From positions 124,001 to 188,000 of the forward strand of contig CAWBAJ010000015.1 in the NCBI GenBank assembly GCA_963786765.1: DNA of 64,000 nucleotides, read 5' to 3'. Origin of the DNA: DATKNA01 sp963786765. GTDB taxonomy: Bacteria > Actinomycetota > Actinomycetes > Actinomycetales > Kineosporiaceae. The first letter of the stretch is position 1. The number at the start of each line of letters is the position of its first letter. A program made the position numbers and the translations under genes. Under the pieces are notes generated by a model. The model did not search any database, was not told the DNA's origin, and worked only from the letters and a program-made list of their open reading frames with translations. Of this stretch, positions 45,242 to 54,018 are shown piece by piece.

Positions 45242-46857
45242 GCGTGCGACGTCGGGGGGACGAACGTCTCCTTGATCGACCGGGTGGACGTCCAGCGCTG
45301 CAGGTTCTGCGCCGCGCCCGCCTTGTCGTTCGTGCCCGACGCGCGGGCCCCGCCGAACGGCTGCTGCCCGACGACGGCGCCGGTCGGCTTGTCGTTGACG
45401 TAGAAGTTGCCCGCCGCGAAGCGCAGCCGTTCCATCGCGTCGGCGATCGCGGTCCGGTCCTGGGCGATGATCGAGCCGGTGAGGGCGTACTGCGACACCC
45501 CGTCGAGCTGCGTCACGACGTCGTCGTAGCGGGCGTCGTCGAAGACGTGGACCGCGAGGATCGGGCCGAAGTACTCGGTGGTGAACATCTCGTCGGTCGG
45601 GTCCTCGCCGAGCACGACGGTCGGCCGCACGAACCAGCCGTCGGAGTCGTCATAGCTGCCGCCGGCGATGATCTCGGTCGCCGTCGAGCTCCGGGCGCGC
45701 TCGATCGCCGCGACGTGCTTGGCGTACGCCCGCTCGTCGATGACGGCGCCGAGGAAGTTGCGGAAGTCGGTGACCGGGCCCATCGGCAGCGACTCGACGA
45801 CGTCGACGAGGTCGTCCTGGAGCCGGGACCACACCGAGCGCGGGACGTAGGCGCGCGAGGCGGCGGAGCATTTCTGGCCCTGGTACTCGAACGCGCCCCG
45901 GACCAGCGCCGTGCGCAGCACGTCGACGTCCGCGGACGGGTGCGCCAGCACGAAGTCCTTCCCGCCGGTCTCCCCCACGATCCGGGGGTAGCCGCGGTAG
46001 GTGTCGAGGTTCGCCGCCACGCGTCCGCCACAGGTTCTTGAACGTCGGCGTCGAGCCCGTGAAGTGGATCCCCGCGAGGTCGGGGTGCGCGAGCGCGACC
46101 TCCGAGACGGCGAGCCCGTCGCCGTGCACGAGGTTGATCACGCCGGGCGGCAGCCCGGCGGCCTCCAGCAGGCGCATCGTGAAGTGCGCGGCGAAGGCCT
46201 GGGTCGGGGACGGCTTCCAGACGACCGTGTTGCCCATCAGCGCGGGCGCCGTCGGCAGGTTGCCGGCGATCGCGGTGAAGTTGAACGGCGTGATCGCGTA
46301 GACGAAGCCCTCGAGCGGACGGTGGTCGGTGCGGTTCCACACGCCCTTGCTGTTGGCGGGCGGCTGGTCGGCGAGCAGTTGCGCGGCGAAGTGGACGTTG
46401 TAGCGCCAGAAGTCGATGAGCTCGCACGCCGCGTCGATCTCCGCCTGGTAGGCGGTCTTGCTCTGGCCGAGCATCGTCGCGGCGTTCAGGGTGTACCGCC
46501 ACGGCCCGCTCAGCAGCTCCGCGGCCTTGAGGAACACCGCCGCGCGCTCCTCGAAGGGCAGGGCGCGCCAGGCCGGGCCCGGCGGCGAGAGCGGCGTCCA
46601 CCGCGCGTGCGGGCGTCGTCCGTCGTGGCGTTCCGCAGGGTGCCCAGGACGGACCGGCGGGCGTGCGGCTGGACGACGTCCAGAGGCTTGCCCTCCCCCA
46701 GGACCTCCCGGCCGGCGACCGTGTGCGGCAGCTCGACCGGACCCTCGCCGGCGAACTCGGTGAGCCGGCGCTCCAGCGCCTCCCGCTCGGCACTGCCGGG
46801 CGCGTAGTCGTGGACCGGTTCGTTGACGGGAGCGGGCACGCGTGCGGCGGCGTCCAT
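45223..46857 (-). CDS. pruA: L-glutamate gamma-semialdehyde dehydrogenase (frame broken)
   Basis: Oxidises the proline-derived semialdehyde (pyrroline-5-carboxylate) to glutamate with NAD+. About 543 residues. Visible motifs are PFEERAAVFLKAAELLSGPWRYTLNAATMLGQSKTAYQAEIDA, AITPFNFTAIAGNLPTAPALMGNTVVWKPS, HFTGSTPTFKNLW, ETGGKDFVLAHPSADVD, and the catalytic cysteine in YQGQKCSAASRAYVP. Frame breaks near 46612, 46580 and 46025 interrupt it. ATG at 46857 has GAGAGG upstream. Its product glutamate is the substrate of the large glutamate dehydrogenase encoded nearby. No proline dehydrogenase gene is adjacent. Confidence 0.9.
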
Positions 46858-47018
46858 CAGGACCTCTCGGGCGGCGGTATTCGTCCGACGAATTCTCTCG
46901 CCCCCGGTTCCCGGCGACAAGTTGCCGCGGGCCCTGTCGGCGCCTAGCGGTTGGATGGGTGGCGATGGCTAGCCCCGGTCCGAAGGCGGTACGACCCGTA
47001 GCTCCCGGAGGAGGAACG

Positions 47019-47666
47019 ATGTCACTCACCCGCATACAGCAGATCTCGGTCTCGCTCGACGGCTTCGCCACCGGCGAGGGCCTGAGTCTGGACGAACCGT
47101 TCGGCCACGCCGGCCAGCGGCTGCACGAGTGGATGTTCACGACCCGGTCCTGGCACGAACGGGTCGGCGAGACGGGCGGCACCGGCGGTGTCGACGACGC
47201 CTTCCTGCGGATGTTCGCTCCGGGCATCGGCGCCGAGATCATGGGCGCCGGCAAGTTCGGACCGCCGGGGTGGCAGCAGGACCCGCAGTGGAAGGGCTGG
47301 TGGGGCGACGACCCGCCGTTCCACACCCCGACCTTCGTGCTCACGCATGTCCCGCGGCCGTCGATCGAGATGGAGGGCGGTACGACGTTCCACTTCCTCG
47401 ACGCCTCGCCCGCGGAGGCGCTGGAGGCCGCGAGGGAGGCCGCGGGCGGCCAGGACGTGCGGCTCGGCGGCGGACCCACCATGCTCCGCGAGTTCCTGGC
47501 CGCCGGGCTCGTCGACCACATGCACGTCGTCGTGGTCCCGATCCTGCTCGGTCGGGGCGTGCGCCTCTGGGACGGCCTGGAGGGTCTCGAGCAGGACTAC
47601 GACGTGGAGGTCACCTCCTCCCCCAGCGGGGTCGTCCACGTGACGTTCTCCCGTGCGGCCGCCTGA
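47019..47666 (+). CDS. Dihydrofolate reductase-family (RibD C-terminal-like) protein
   Basis: A 215-residue NADPH-binding reductase-like protein. QQISVSLDGFATG at the N-terminus and VRLGGGPTMLREFLAAGLVDHMHVVVVPILLGRGVRLWDGLEG at the C-terminus are the two diagnostic blocks of the RibD C-terminal family. It is not a folate-pathway DHFR, and the true substrate is unknown. The ATG at 47019 has GGAGGAGGAA upstream. A GNAT gene follows at once, likely co-transcribed. Confidence 0.85.
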   Translation: MSLTRIQQISVSLDGFATGEGLSLDEPFGHAGQRLHEWMFTTRSWHERVGETGGTGGVDDAFLRMFAPGIGAEIMGAGKFGPPGWQQDPQWKGWWGDDPPFHTPTFVLTHVPRPSIEMEGGTTFHFLDASPAEALEAAREAAGGQDVRLGGGPTMLREFLAAGLVDHMHVVVVPILLGRGVRLWDGLEGLEQDYDVEVTSSPSGVVHVTFSRAAA

Positions 47667-47679
47667 ACGGCCACGCGGG

Positions 47680-48192
47680 ATGACGTCCGACGTCGTGCCG
47701 CCTTCGCCTTGCCGTCTGGGCCCTGACGACTGGGCGACGCTCGCCCGGGTGCGCCTGACGGCGCTCGCCGACGCGCCGGAGGCGTTCTACTCCACCCTCG
47801 CGCAGGAGGAGCGCCGCACCGAGGCGGAATGGCGCGCCGGGGCGACGACCGCCTCATGGTTCGCCGCGCTGGACGCCGACGGCGCTCCCGCGGGCCTCGT
47901 CGCCGTGGTGCACGGCGGCCCGCCACCCGGCGACGCCATGCTCATCTCGATGTGGGTCTCGGCGGCCCACCGCGGCACCGGGCTCGCCATGGACCTGGTG
48001 GCGGCCGCGCTCGACAGCGCGGCGGGGGCCGGTGCGGAGCGGCTGACGCTGTGGGTGCGCACCGGGAACGCGCGGGCGATCGCCGCCTACCAGCGGATGG
48101 GGTTCGTCGTCCAGGACCCGCCGCCCGACGCGCACGACTACCGGTGCGAGGGCGAGCTGTTCATGGCGCGGGAGGTGGCGTCGGGGGGCTGA
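47680..48192 (+). CDS. GNAT-family N-acetyltransferase
   Basis: A 170-residue acetyltransferase with the acetyl-CoA-binding segment ISMWVSAAHRGTGLAMDLVAAAL, RLTLWVRTGNARAIAAYQRMGFV and a final beta strand. The stretch TALADAPEAFYSTLAQEE is typical of the RimI-like subgroup acting on small molecules or peptides. The start could be ATG 47680 or GTG 47653; neither has a strong ribosome site. The 3' end overlaps the convergent DUF6912 gene by 32 bases. Confidence 0.85.
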   Translation: MTSDVVPPSPCRLGPDDWATLARVRLTALADAPEAFYSTLAQEERRTEAEWRAGATTASWFAALDADGAPAGLVAVVHGGPPPGDAMLISMWVSAAHRGTGLAMDLVAAALDSAAGAGAERLTLWVRTGNARAIAAYQRMGFVVQDPPPDAHDYRCEGELFMAREVASGG

Positions 48193-48673
48193 GGAGGTCC
48201 GGGATCTCGGTCACGTCATACCAGAGGAGTTCCGTCGCCTCGGCCTCGTCGAGGGCGAATCGCGCGTCGTCGTCCCCGGCGTCGGCGGCCGGCAGCGAAC
48301 GCACCGCGTCCGCGACGACGTCCTGGGCCTCGACCTCGTCGACGTGCACGCTGGCGACGTGGCGAAGCGGAACGCTCGACCCGACCGTCACGGCCGACCG
48401 GTACGGCTCGCCGGGGCGGGGGCGGACGGCATCCTCGGGCACGTCGGCCGCCACCACCACCCGCCGGTTCGGCCCCCCGTCGACCGCCAGCAGCCGCAGC
48501 GACGCCTCGGCCGCCTCCGTGAACGCGGCGTACTCCAGTTCCTCGAGGTCGCCGCTCACGTACCACTCCCGGACGGCGCCGGTGACGGCGTGCGCATCGG
48601 CGGGGCCCTCCCACTCCCCGGCGGAGGAGGCGCGGGCCAGCCGGGCGAGGGTGCTGGGCAGGTAGACGCGCAT
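48161..48673 (-). CDS. DUF6912-family hypothetical protein
   Basis: A 170-residue acidic cytosolic protein beginning MRVYLPSTLARLARA, matching a conserved actinobacterial family (DUF6912) of unknown function. The second half holds RRVVVAADVPEDAV and LLWYDVTEIPDLL, both family-typical. ATG at 48673 lies immediately after the stop of the patatin gene, so the three genes down from the wax-ester synthase form one operon. Confidence 0.75.
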   Translation of the reverse strand: MRVYLPSTLARLARASSAGEWEGPADAHAVTGAVREWYVSGDLEELEYAAFTEAAEASLRLLAVDGGPNRRVVVAADVPEDAVRPRPGEPYRSAVTVGSSVPLRHVASVHVDEVEAQDVVADAVRSLPAADAGDDDARFALDEAEATELLWYDVTEIPDLLSPPTPPPAP

Positions 48674-49726
48674 TCAGCCGGCCTCCGGGTAGTGCCTCGG
48701 ACCCGCCGGTCCGGGTGGAGTGGACGACGCCTCGGGGGACAGCTGGGCCAGGGGTTCGGGATCGACGAGCGCAGCGACCGAGGTGCGCAGCGACGTCTCG
48801 AGCACCTCGCGCCGCCGCTGCGCGGCCATCAGGTTCGAACCCATCGCCGCCAGATCCTCCGGTCCGGGCCCCAGCACGGTGACCTCCGTGCCGAGGCGGT
48901 GCAGCTTCTCGACCTCGCGCAGGCATCGCCGGGTCACCTGCACCCGCCACCGCCGTTCGGCGCGCTCCAGCAGCGACGCCGGCCGGTCGACGGCGAACGA
49001 CACCGTCGGTGCGAGCACGAACACCTCCTCCAGCTCCAGGCCCGCGAGCAGGTCCGCGCTGGTCGCCGACCAGGCGCCGCCGTCGACGTAGCGGCGGCCG
49101 CCGATCGTCACCGGGGCGTACCAGCCGGGGATCGCGCACGAGGCCATCACGGCGTCCGGCAGGTCGGCGGGCGGGGCTGCGGGATCCCCGAAGACCGCAC
49201 GGCGCCCGGAGAGGTAGTCCAGGGCGACGACGCGTACGCCGGGGTGCGGCGCCCAGCCGGTGGGCACGAGACCGGCCACGAGGGCGCCCACCGCCTCCAG
49301 GCTGCCCGTGCCCTCGGGCAGGAGCGCGGCCAGCACCGCAGTCGGTGGCATCCGGCGCAGGCGGGACATGTTCCGGGTGACGAGCGCCGCACTGCCGGGG
49401 TGGAAACGCGGGCGGGGCGGGTGCTGGCCGCCCGTGGCCGTGTCGTAGTCCCAGGAGGCCGCGGCCAGCCGCGGGTCGGCGGGGAGCTGCCCCGACTGGT
49501 GCGCGCGCAGGTCCTCGACGTCGACGCCGGCGCCGAGCAGGGCGGCGGTCACCGAGCCGGCGGAGGTCCCCACGATGAACTCCGCGTCCCGCGGGTCGAG
49601 CCCGTGCACCTCCTGCAGGGCTGCGAGCGCGCCGACCAGCCAGGCGCCGCCGAGGACGCCGCCACCGCCCAGCACCAGGCCCCACCGCCGGCGCGCCGGG
49701 GACGCCGGGGCCGCTGGTCCGGTCAC
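48674..49726 (-). CDS. Patatin-like phospholipase
   Basis: A 350-residue acyl hydrolase of the patatin/RssA type. The oxyanion loop GLVLGGGGVLGGAWLVGAL, nucleophile GTSAGS and catalytic Asp in VDGGAWS form a complete Ser-Asp dyad. No signal peptide, so it should act on cytosolic or inner-leaflet lipids. GTG at 49726 overlaps the stop of the wax-ester synthase gene (GTGA), suggesting coordinated storage-lipid synthesis and remodelling. Confidence 0.88.
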   Translation of the reverse strand: MTGPAAPASPARRRWGLVLGGGGVLGGAWLVGALAALQEVHGLDPRDAEFIVGTSAGSVTAALLGAGVDVEDLRAHQSGQLPADPRLAAASWDYDTATGGQHPPRPRFHPGSAALVTRNMSRLRRMPPTAVLAALLPEGTGSLEAVGALVAGLVPTGWAPHPGVRVVALDYLSGRRAVFGDPAAPPADLPDAVMASCAIPGWYAPVTIGGRRYVDGGAWSATSADLLAGLELEEVFVLAPTVSFAVDRPASLLERAERRWRVQVTRRCLREVEKLHRLGTEVTVLGPGPEDLAAMGSNLMAAQRRREVLETSLRTSVAALVDPEPLAQLSPEASSTPPGPAGPRHYPEAG

Positions 49727-51138
49727 CGGGCCGCCTCGACCAGTTCGGCCAGGGCCTCCACGATGCAGCGGCGCAGATCGTCGAGGTCGGGCAAGGCGTC
49801 ACGGTCGCCGTTGAGCCCGTAGTGGACCGCCCCGGCGTAGGAGGTGAGCCCGACGGCGAGCGCCTGGCCCTTGGCGAGGGGGATGACGGGGTACGACGAG
49901 AGCAGCCGCGACCCGTCCAGGAAGAGCGGGTGCTGGGGCCCGGGCACGTTCGTGACGACGAGGTTGAACAGCCGCCGGGACAGGCCGGAGGCGACCCGCG
50001 CGCCGAGGGAGTGCAGGGTCGGCGGCGCGAAGCCGGCGATGCCCGCGATCGCCGGGGCGCTGAGCGCCTGGCCGGCCTCGCGGTGGCTGCGGGTCTGATA
50101 GGCCACCTGGTGCAGGCGCATGAGCGGACTGGGTTCGCCCGTCGGCAGGTCGACGAGCAGGGACGCGACGCGGCTTCCGATGGCACCGGCGTCCGAGGGG
50201 TCCTCGGCCTTGACGCTCATCGGCACGAGAGCGCGGACGATGGCGCCCGGCCCCATCCCCAGACCGCGGCCCTGCAACCAGGTGCGCAGCGCACCCGCGA
50301 GGGTGGCGAGCACGACGTCGTTGACCGTGGTGGTGGCGGCGACGTCCCCGTCGAGGCGCCCGGCCAGGTGGTGCGCGCGGATCCGGCGGTAGTCCTCCAG
50401 GTCCGTCGCGAGCATCGCGAACCGGCGGTGACCGCCGATCTCCACGTTCAGCGGGCTGCGGGTCGGGCGGGCAGCGAGGGCGAGCCCGCCGAGGGCCTCG
50501 GCGGCCCGGCCGCCCGTGCTCAGCAGGTCGCCGAAGCCGGTGCGGGCCGTGTCGGCGAGCTGCTGCGGCCGCCGCAGGATGTCGGTGACGGCGCCGGCGA
50601 CGAGCTCGGCCGAACTCGGCTCGCGGCCGGGGCGCCAGGTGTGCAGCGGGGGCTCGTGCCCGTCTTCGTCGTCGTCCAGGACGACCTGGCCGAGGTCCAC
50701 GGCGTGAACGCCGTCCACCAGCGTCTGGTGCACCTTGGTGATCACGGCGAACCCGCCGTCCTGCAGGCCCTCGACGACGATGAGCTCCCACAGCGGGCGG
50801 GAGCGGTCGAGCCGGCGCGCCTGCACCCGGGCGACGAGCTCCTCGAGCTGAGCCTGGGAACCCGGCCGGGGCAGCGCGGAGCGGCGCATGTGGTAGCTGA
50901 TGTCGAAGCGCTCGTCGTCGACCCAGACCGGGTTGGCGATGCGCCCCGGCACGAACCGGACCCGCTGCCGGTAGCGGGGGACGAGGGCGATCCGGGCCTC
51001 GACGTGCCGGACCAGGCGGGACCACTCCAGGCCGCTCTCGCCCGGCCGGAAGATCATGACCGACCCCACGTGCATGGGAGTCGTCCGCTCCTCGAGGTAG
51101 AGGAAGGACACGTCCAGCGGCGAGAGCCGGTCGGACAC
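49723..51138 (-). CDS. Wax ester/triacylglycerol synthase (WS/DGAT) with HQxxxDG motif
   Basis: A 471-residue acyltransferase of the bacterial WS/DGAT family, which makes wax esters or triacylglycerol. The N-terminus (LSPLDVSFLYLEERTTPMHVGSVMIF) and PLWELIVVEGLQDGGFAVITKVH are typical. The active-site motif reads HQTLVDG instead of HHxxxDG; the second histidine, held to be the catalytic base, is glutamine. Downstream PLN block (NVEIGGHRRFA), VNDVVLATLAGALRTWL, ALVPMSVK and VTNVPGPQHPLF are normal. GTG at 51138 fits the AGGAGG better than GTG at 51144. First gene of the lipid operon. Confidence 0.85.
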   Translation of the reverse strand: MSDRLSPLDVSFLYLEERTTPMHVGSVMIFRPGESGLEWSRLVRHVEARIALVPRYRQRVRFVPGRIANPVWVDDERFDISYHMRRSALPRPGSQAQLEELVARVQARRLDRSRPLWELIVVEGLQDGGFAVITKVHQTLVDGVHAVDLGQVVLDDDEDGHEPPLHTWRPGREPSSAELVAGAVTDILRRPQQLADTARTGFGDLLSTGGRAAEALGGLALAARPTRSPLNVEIGGHRRFAMLATDLEDYRRIRAHHLAGRLDGDVAATTTVNDVVLATLAGALRTWLQGRGLGMGPGAIVRALVPMSVKAEDPSDAGAIGSRVASLLVDLPTGEPSPLMRLHQVAYQTRSHREAGQALSAPAIAGIAGFAPPTLHSLGARVASGLSRRLFNLVVTNVPGPQHPLFLDGSRLLSSYPVIPLAKGQALAVGLTSYAGAVHYGLNGDRDALPDLDDLRRCIVEALAELVEAAR

Positions 51139-51285
51139 CGCCACCTCCTCCCTGTGGAGCGCTCACCACGCCCCCGCGCAGTGGCTGCAATGATCCTCCC
51201 ACGCCGCCCGCGTATCGTGGCGACGCGCATCCGCCGGGTGCCCCGGGCGGGTCAGCGCGAACGTCAGGACGAATCGGAGGACAGC

Positions 51286-51705
51286 GTGAGACAGGTCGCA
51301 CGGGCCCTGGCGGTGGTGCTGCTCGGCGTCCTCGCGGCCTGCGGGGGCAGCGCGTCGACCGGGACGACCGGGGCGACCGCCGGGACGGCGACCGGCACGG
51401 CCGCCCCCGGGTCCCCCCCGAGCAGCCCGGCGGCGGCGGACTGCGGCACCAGCCTCCGGATCACGGTCAAGGGCTCCACCGTGACCCCACCGCCGGGGAC
51501 CACCGACGTGCAGGCCGGCTGCCGGGTCGACCTCACGGTCACCGCCGACCGCACCAGCGAGGTGCACGTGCACGTGGTCGACCTCGAGAAGCCGATCACG
51601 GCGGGCCAGCCGCTGCAGATCTCGTTCACGCCGTCCCAGCAGGGCGTCTACGAGGTGGAGCTGCACGATCCCGACCTGCTGCTGGTCAAGCTGGCCGTGC
51701 GGTGA
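51286..51705 (+). CDS. Cupredoxin-like lipoprotein
   Basis: A 139-residue exported lipoprotein: signal peptide with the lipobox LAAC (Cys near residue 18), a Thr/Gly/Ser-rich linker, then a compact beta domain (LRITVKGSTVTPPPGTTDVQAGCRVDLTVTADRTSEVHVH, ending PSQQGVYEVELHDPDLLLVKLAVR). The domain resembles cupredoxins, but clear copper ligands beyond His residues in VHVHVV and LHDPD are not evident. GTG at 51286 with GGAGG upstream. Its stop overlaps the membrane-protein GTG by four bases. Confidence 0.75.
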   Translation: MRQVARALAVVLLGVLAACGGSASTGTTGATAGTATGTAAPGSPPSSPAAADCGTSLRITVKGSTVTPPPGTTDVQAGCRVDLTVTADRTSEVHVHVVDLEKPITAGQPLQISFTPSQQGVYEVELHDPDLLLVKLAVR

Positions 51706-53048
51706 CCGCCGCGGGACCGGCCGGCTGGGCCGCCGCCGTCCCCGCGCACGGCATCGGCAGCCGTGAGGACCTGCCCCTCCCGCTGGGCTGGGCGATCGCG
51801 GGCGCCGCCGCCGCGGTCGTGCTGTCGTTCGTGCTGCTGGGACTGCTGTGGCGCGAGCCACGCCTGGACGCCGCCTCCGCAGGTCGCCCCCTGCCCGCAG
51901 GGCTCGCCCGGCTGCTGGACGCACCGGCGTTCCGCCGCGTCCTCGCCGGAGTCGGGCTGGTCGCGGCCGGGTGGACGCTGCTCGCGCTGCTGGCGGGACC
52001 GGACGACAACCGCAACCCCGTGCCCTGGGTGGTGTACGTGCTGCTCTGGGTCGGGATCGTGCCCGCGTCGGTACTGCTCGGACCGGTCTGGCGACAGCTG
52101 AACCCGCTGCGTACGGTGCACGCACTGCTCAACCGCGCGCTCCGGCTCGATCCCCGGGACGGCCTGCGTCCACTGCCCGCCGGGATCGGATGGTGGCCCG
52201 CGGCCGTCGGCATCCTGGCTTTCGCGTGGCTGGAGCTCGTCTCCCCCGACCCGGCCTCGCTGAGCACCCTGCGGACGGCGATCGCGCTGTACGCAGCCCT
52301 GGAGCTGCTCGCGGCATTCTTCTACGGCAGCCGCTGGTTCGACCGGGGGGACCCCTTCGAGGCATGGTCCGGGCTCTACGGGCGGATCGCGCCGCTCGGG
52401 CGCCGTGGCGACGGCGTTCTCGTGCTGCGGGCCCCGCTGACCGGGCTCGACGGGCTGCGCCCCGCGCCCGGCCTGGTGGCGACCGTGATCGCGATGCTGT
52501 CGGCGACCGCCTTCGACGGGCTGTCCGGCTCGTCGGCGTGGGCGCGGCTGGTGCAGTCGCACGGCTGGTCGCGGCAGAGCGCCGGCACGGTGGGGCTGCT
52601 GGCGACGGCGCTGGTGCTCGGCGCCGTCTTCGTCGCGTGCTGCTCGGTCGCGGGCGCCGTCGGCGGGACGAGCCCGCGAGAGGCTCCCGGCCTGTTCGCG
52701 CCGTCCGTGGTCCCGGTCGCGCTCGGGTACGTCCTGGCGCACTACTACTCGTTCCTGGCCGTCGAGGGCCAGCGCGCGTTCATCCGGCTGTCCGACCCGC
52801 TGGGCACGGGCGCGAACTGGCTGGGCACCGCGCACCTGCAGGTCTCGTACGCCGCGGCGACTCCGGTGATCGTCGCGAACGTCCAGGTGGCGGCCATCGT
52901 CGTCGGGCACGTGCTCGGTGTCGTCGTCGCCCACGACCGGGCGGTAGGGCTGTTCCCGCGGGCGCGCGCCGTGATCGGACAGCTGCCCCTGCTCGTGCTC
53001 ATGGTGACGCTGACGTGCCTCGGCCTGTTCCTGCTGTTCTGGGACTAG
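51702..53048 (+). CDS. Conserved multipass membrane protein
   Basis: A 448-residue protein with about ten hydrophobic segments. The opening AHGIGSREDLPLPLGWAIAGAAAA and the later AHYYSFLAVEGQRAFIRLSDPLGTGANWLGTA stretches are strongly reminiscent of a conserved actinobacterial family often paired with the small lipoprotein seen here. Conserved His, Tyr and Arg residues in the last third could bind a metal or cofactor. No characterised function is recognised. GTG at 51702 overlaps the lipoprotein stop (GTGA). Confidence 0.75.
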   Translation: MTAAGPAGWAAAVPAHGIGSREDLPLPLGWAIAGAAAAVVLSFVLLGLLWREPRLDAASAGRPLPAGLARLLDAPAFRRVLAGVGLVAAGWTLLALLAGPDDNRNPVPWVVYVLLWVGIVPASVLLGPVWRQLNPLRTVHALLNRALRLDPRDGLRPLPAGIGWWPAAVGILAFAWLELVSPDPASLSTLRTAIALYAALELLAAFFYGSRWFDRGDPFEAWSGLYGRIAPLGRRGDGVLVLRAPLTGLDGLRPAPGLVATVIAMLSATAFDGLSGSSAWARLVQSHGWSRQSAGTVGLLATALVLGAVFVACCSVAGAVGGTSPREAPGLFAPSVVPVALGYVLAHYYSFLAVEGQRAFIRLSDPLGTGANWLGTAHLQVSYAAATPVIVANVQVAAIVVGHVLGVVVAHDRAVGLFPRARAVIGQLPLLVLMVTLTCLGLFLLFWD

Positions 53049-53065
53049 TCCGCCTCCGAACCGCT

Positions 53066-53136
53066 GGGCGAACGAACCGCCACCCCACCCCGCGACACGC
53101 CGGGCTGGCCCCGCCATCGTTCGCGCAGCCGTCCAC
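53066..53136. repeat. Dispersed intergenic repeat, copy B
   Basis: GGGCGAACGA (53066-53075) and TCGTTCGCGC (53117-53126) bracket CGCGACACGCCGGGCTGGCC; followed by AGCCGTCCAC. Nearly identical to copy C next to it. Confidence 0.75.
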
Positions 53137-53150
53137 CGCCCCGGACCGCT

Positions 53151-53220
53151 GCGCGAACGAACCCAGGCCGAACGGGCGACACGCCGGGCTGGCCGCGCCA
53201 TCGTTCGCGCAGCCGTCCAC
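53151..53220. repeat. Dispersed intergenic repeat, copy C
   Basis: Perfect ends GCGCGAACGA (53151-53160) and TCGTTCGCGC (53201-53210) around GGGCGACACGCCGGGCTGGC. It shares the tail AGCCGTCCAC with copy B and lies between the convergent membrane-protein and HAD genes. Confidence 0.75.
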
Positions 53221-53241
53221 GCAGGTATGTCGTGCCGCGAA

Positions 53242-53982
53242 TCAGAGGGGCATCCCCAGCAGCACCTCGAGCTCGGCGCGTGTGCTGTCGACGTCCGTGT
53301 GCTGAACCGCGACCATCCCCGCGGCGACTGCTCCGCGGACGTTCTGCGGCAAGTCGTCGACCATCACGCACGCAGCCGGATCGAGCCCCAGCAGCTCGGC
53401 GGTGTGCCGGAAGATCTCGGCGTCCGGCTTGCGCATCCCCACGCGGCCGGAGATGACGACCGCGTCGAAGATCCCGTCGAAGAGCTCGTCCGGGTAGTGG
53501 TTGCCCCAGGAGTTCGACAGCAGTGCGGTGCGGACGCCGCCGTCGTGGGCGCTCCGGACGACCCCGAGCATGCCGGCGTCCAGGTGCGCGAGCCCGGCGA
53601 GCATCCGGCCCAGCAGCCCCTGCGCCACCACCGGCGACCCCCGCTCCGCGAGGCGCTCGGCCAGCTCGTCCTCGAACTCGGCCGGCGTGATCTCGCCGCG
53701 CTCGAGCCGGTGCACCGGCGACAGCGCGGCGCCGGAGGCGTCCGGGGCCTCCTCCAGCACGGCTACGGGACGCTCGGGCTGCGGTGGCGCCCCCGGATCG
53801 GGCGCAGGCAGGTCGTCGGCCGGCCCGTCGGCCGGGCGGGGCCCCACCCAGGCGCGCATCACCTCGCGGAAGTGCTCGAAGTCCACGCCGTCCGCCTGGG
53901 CCCAGGCCGCCATGGCGGCGTCCAGCGACGGCGTCAGCACGCCGCCCCAGTCGACGATCAGTCCCTGCAGACGTCCGGTCAC
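53242..53982 (-). CDS. HAD-superfamily hydrolase
   Basis: A 246-residue phosphatase-like protein. Motif I DWGGVLTPS (with Asp nucleophile and Gly-Gly in place of the usual second Asp), motif II LLSNSWG, motif III lysine in MRKPDAEIF, and motif IV VDDLPQN are visible. A Pro-rich insertion of about 35 residues (GPRPADGPADDLPAPDPGAPPQPERP) interrupts the cap region. The replacement of the second motif-I Asp (DxD) by Gly weakens phosphatase activity in related proteins; a dehalogenase- or epoxide-hydrolase-like role is possible. Not obviously linked to its neighbours. Confidence 0.8.
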   Translation of the reverse strand: MTGRLQGLIVDWGGVLTPSLDAAMAAWAQADGVDFEHFREVMRAWVGPRPADGPADDLPAPDPGAPPQPERPVAVLEEAPDASGAALSPVHRLERGEITPAEFEDELAERLAERGSPVVAQGLLGRMLAGLAHLDAGMLGVVRSAHDGGVRTALLSNSWGNHYPDELFDGIFDAVVISGRVGMRKPDAEIFRHTAELLGLDPAACVMVDDLPQNVRGAVAAGMVAVQHTDVDSTRAELEVLLGMPL

Positions 53983-54018
53983 GCGAGGAGCCTAGGAGGC
54001 CCGCTCGGGGTAGGGGCG

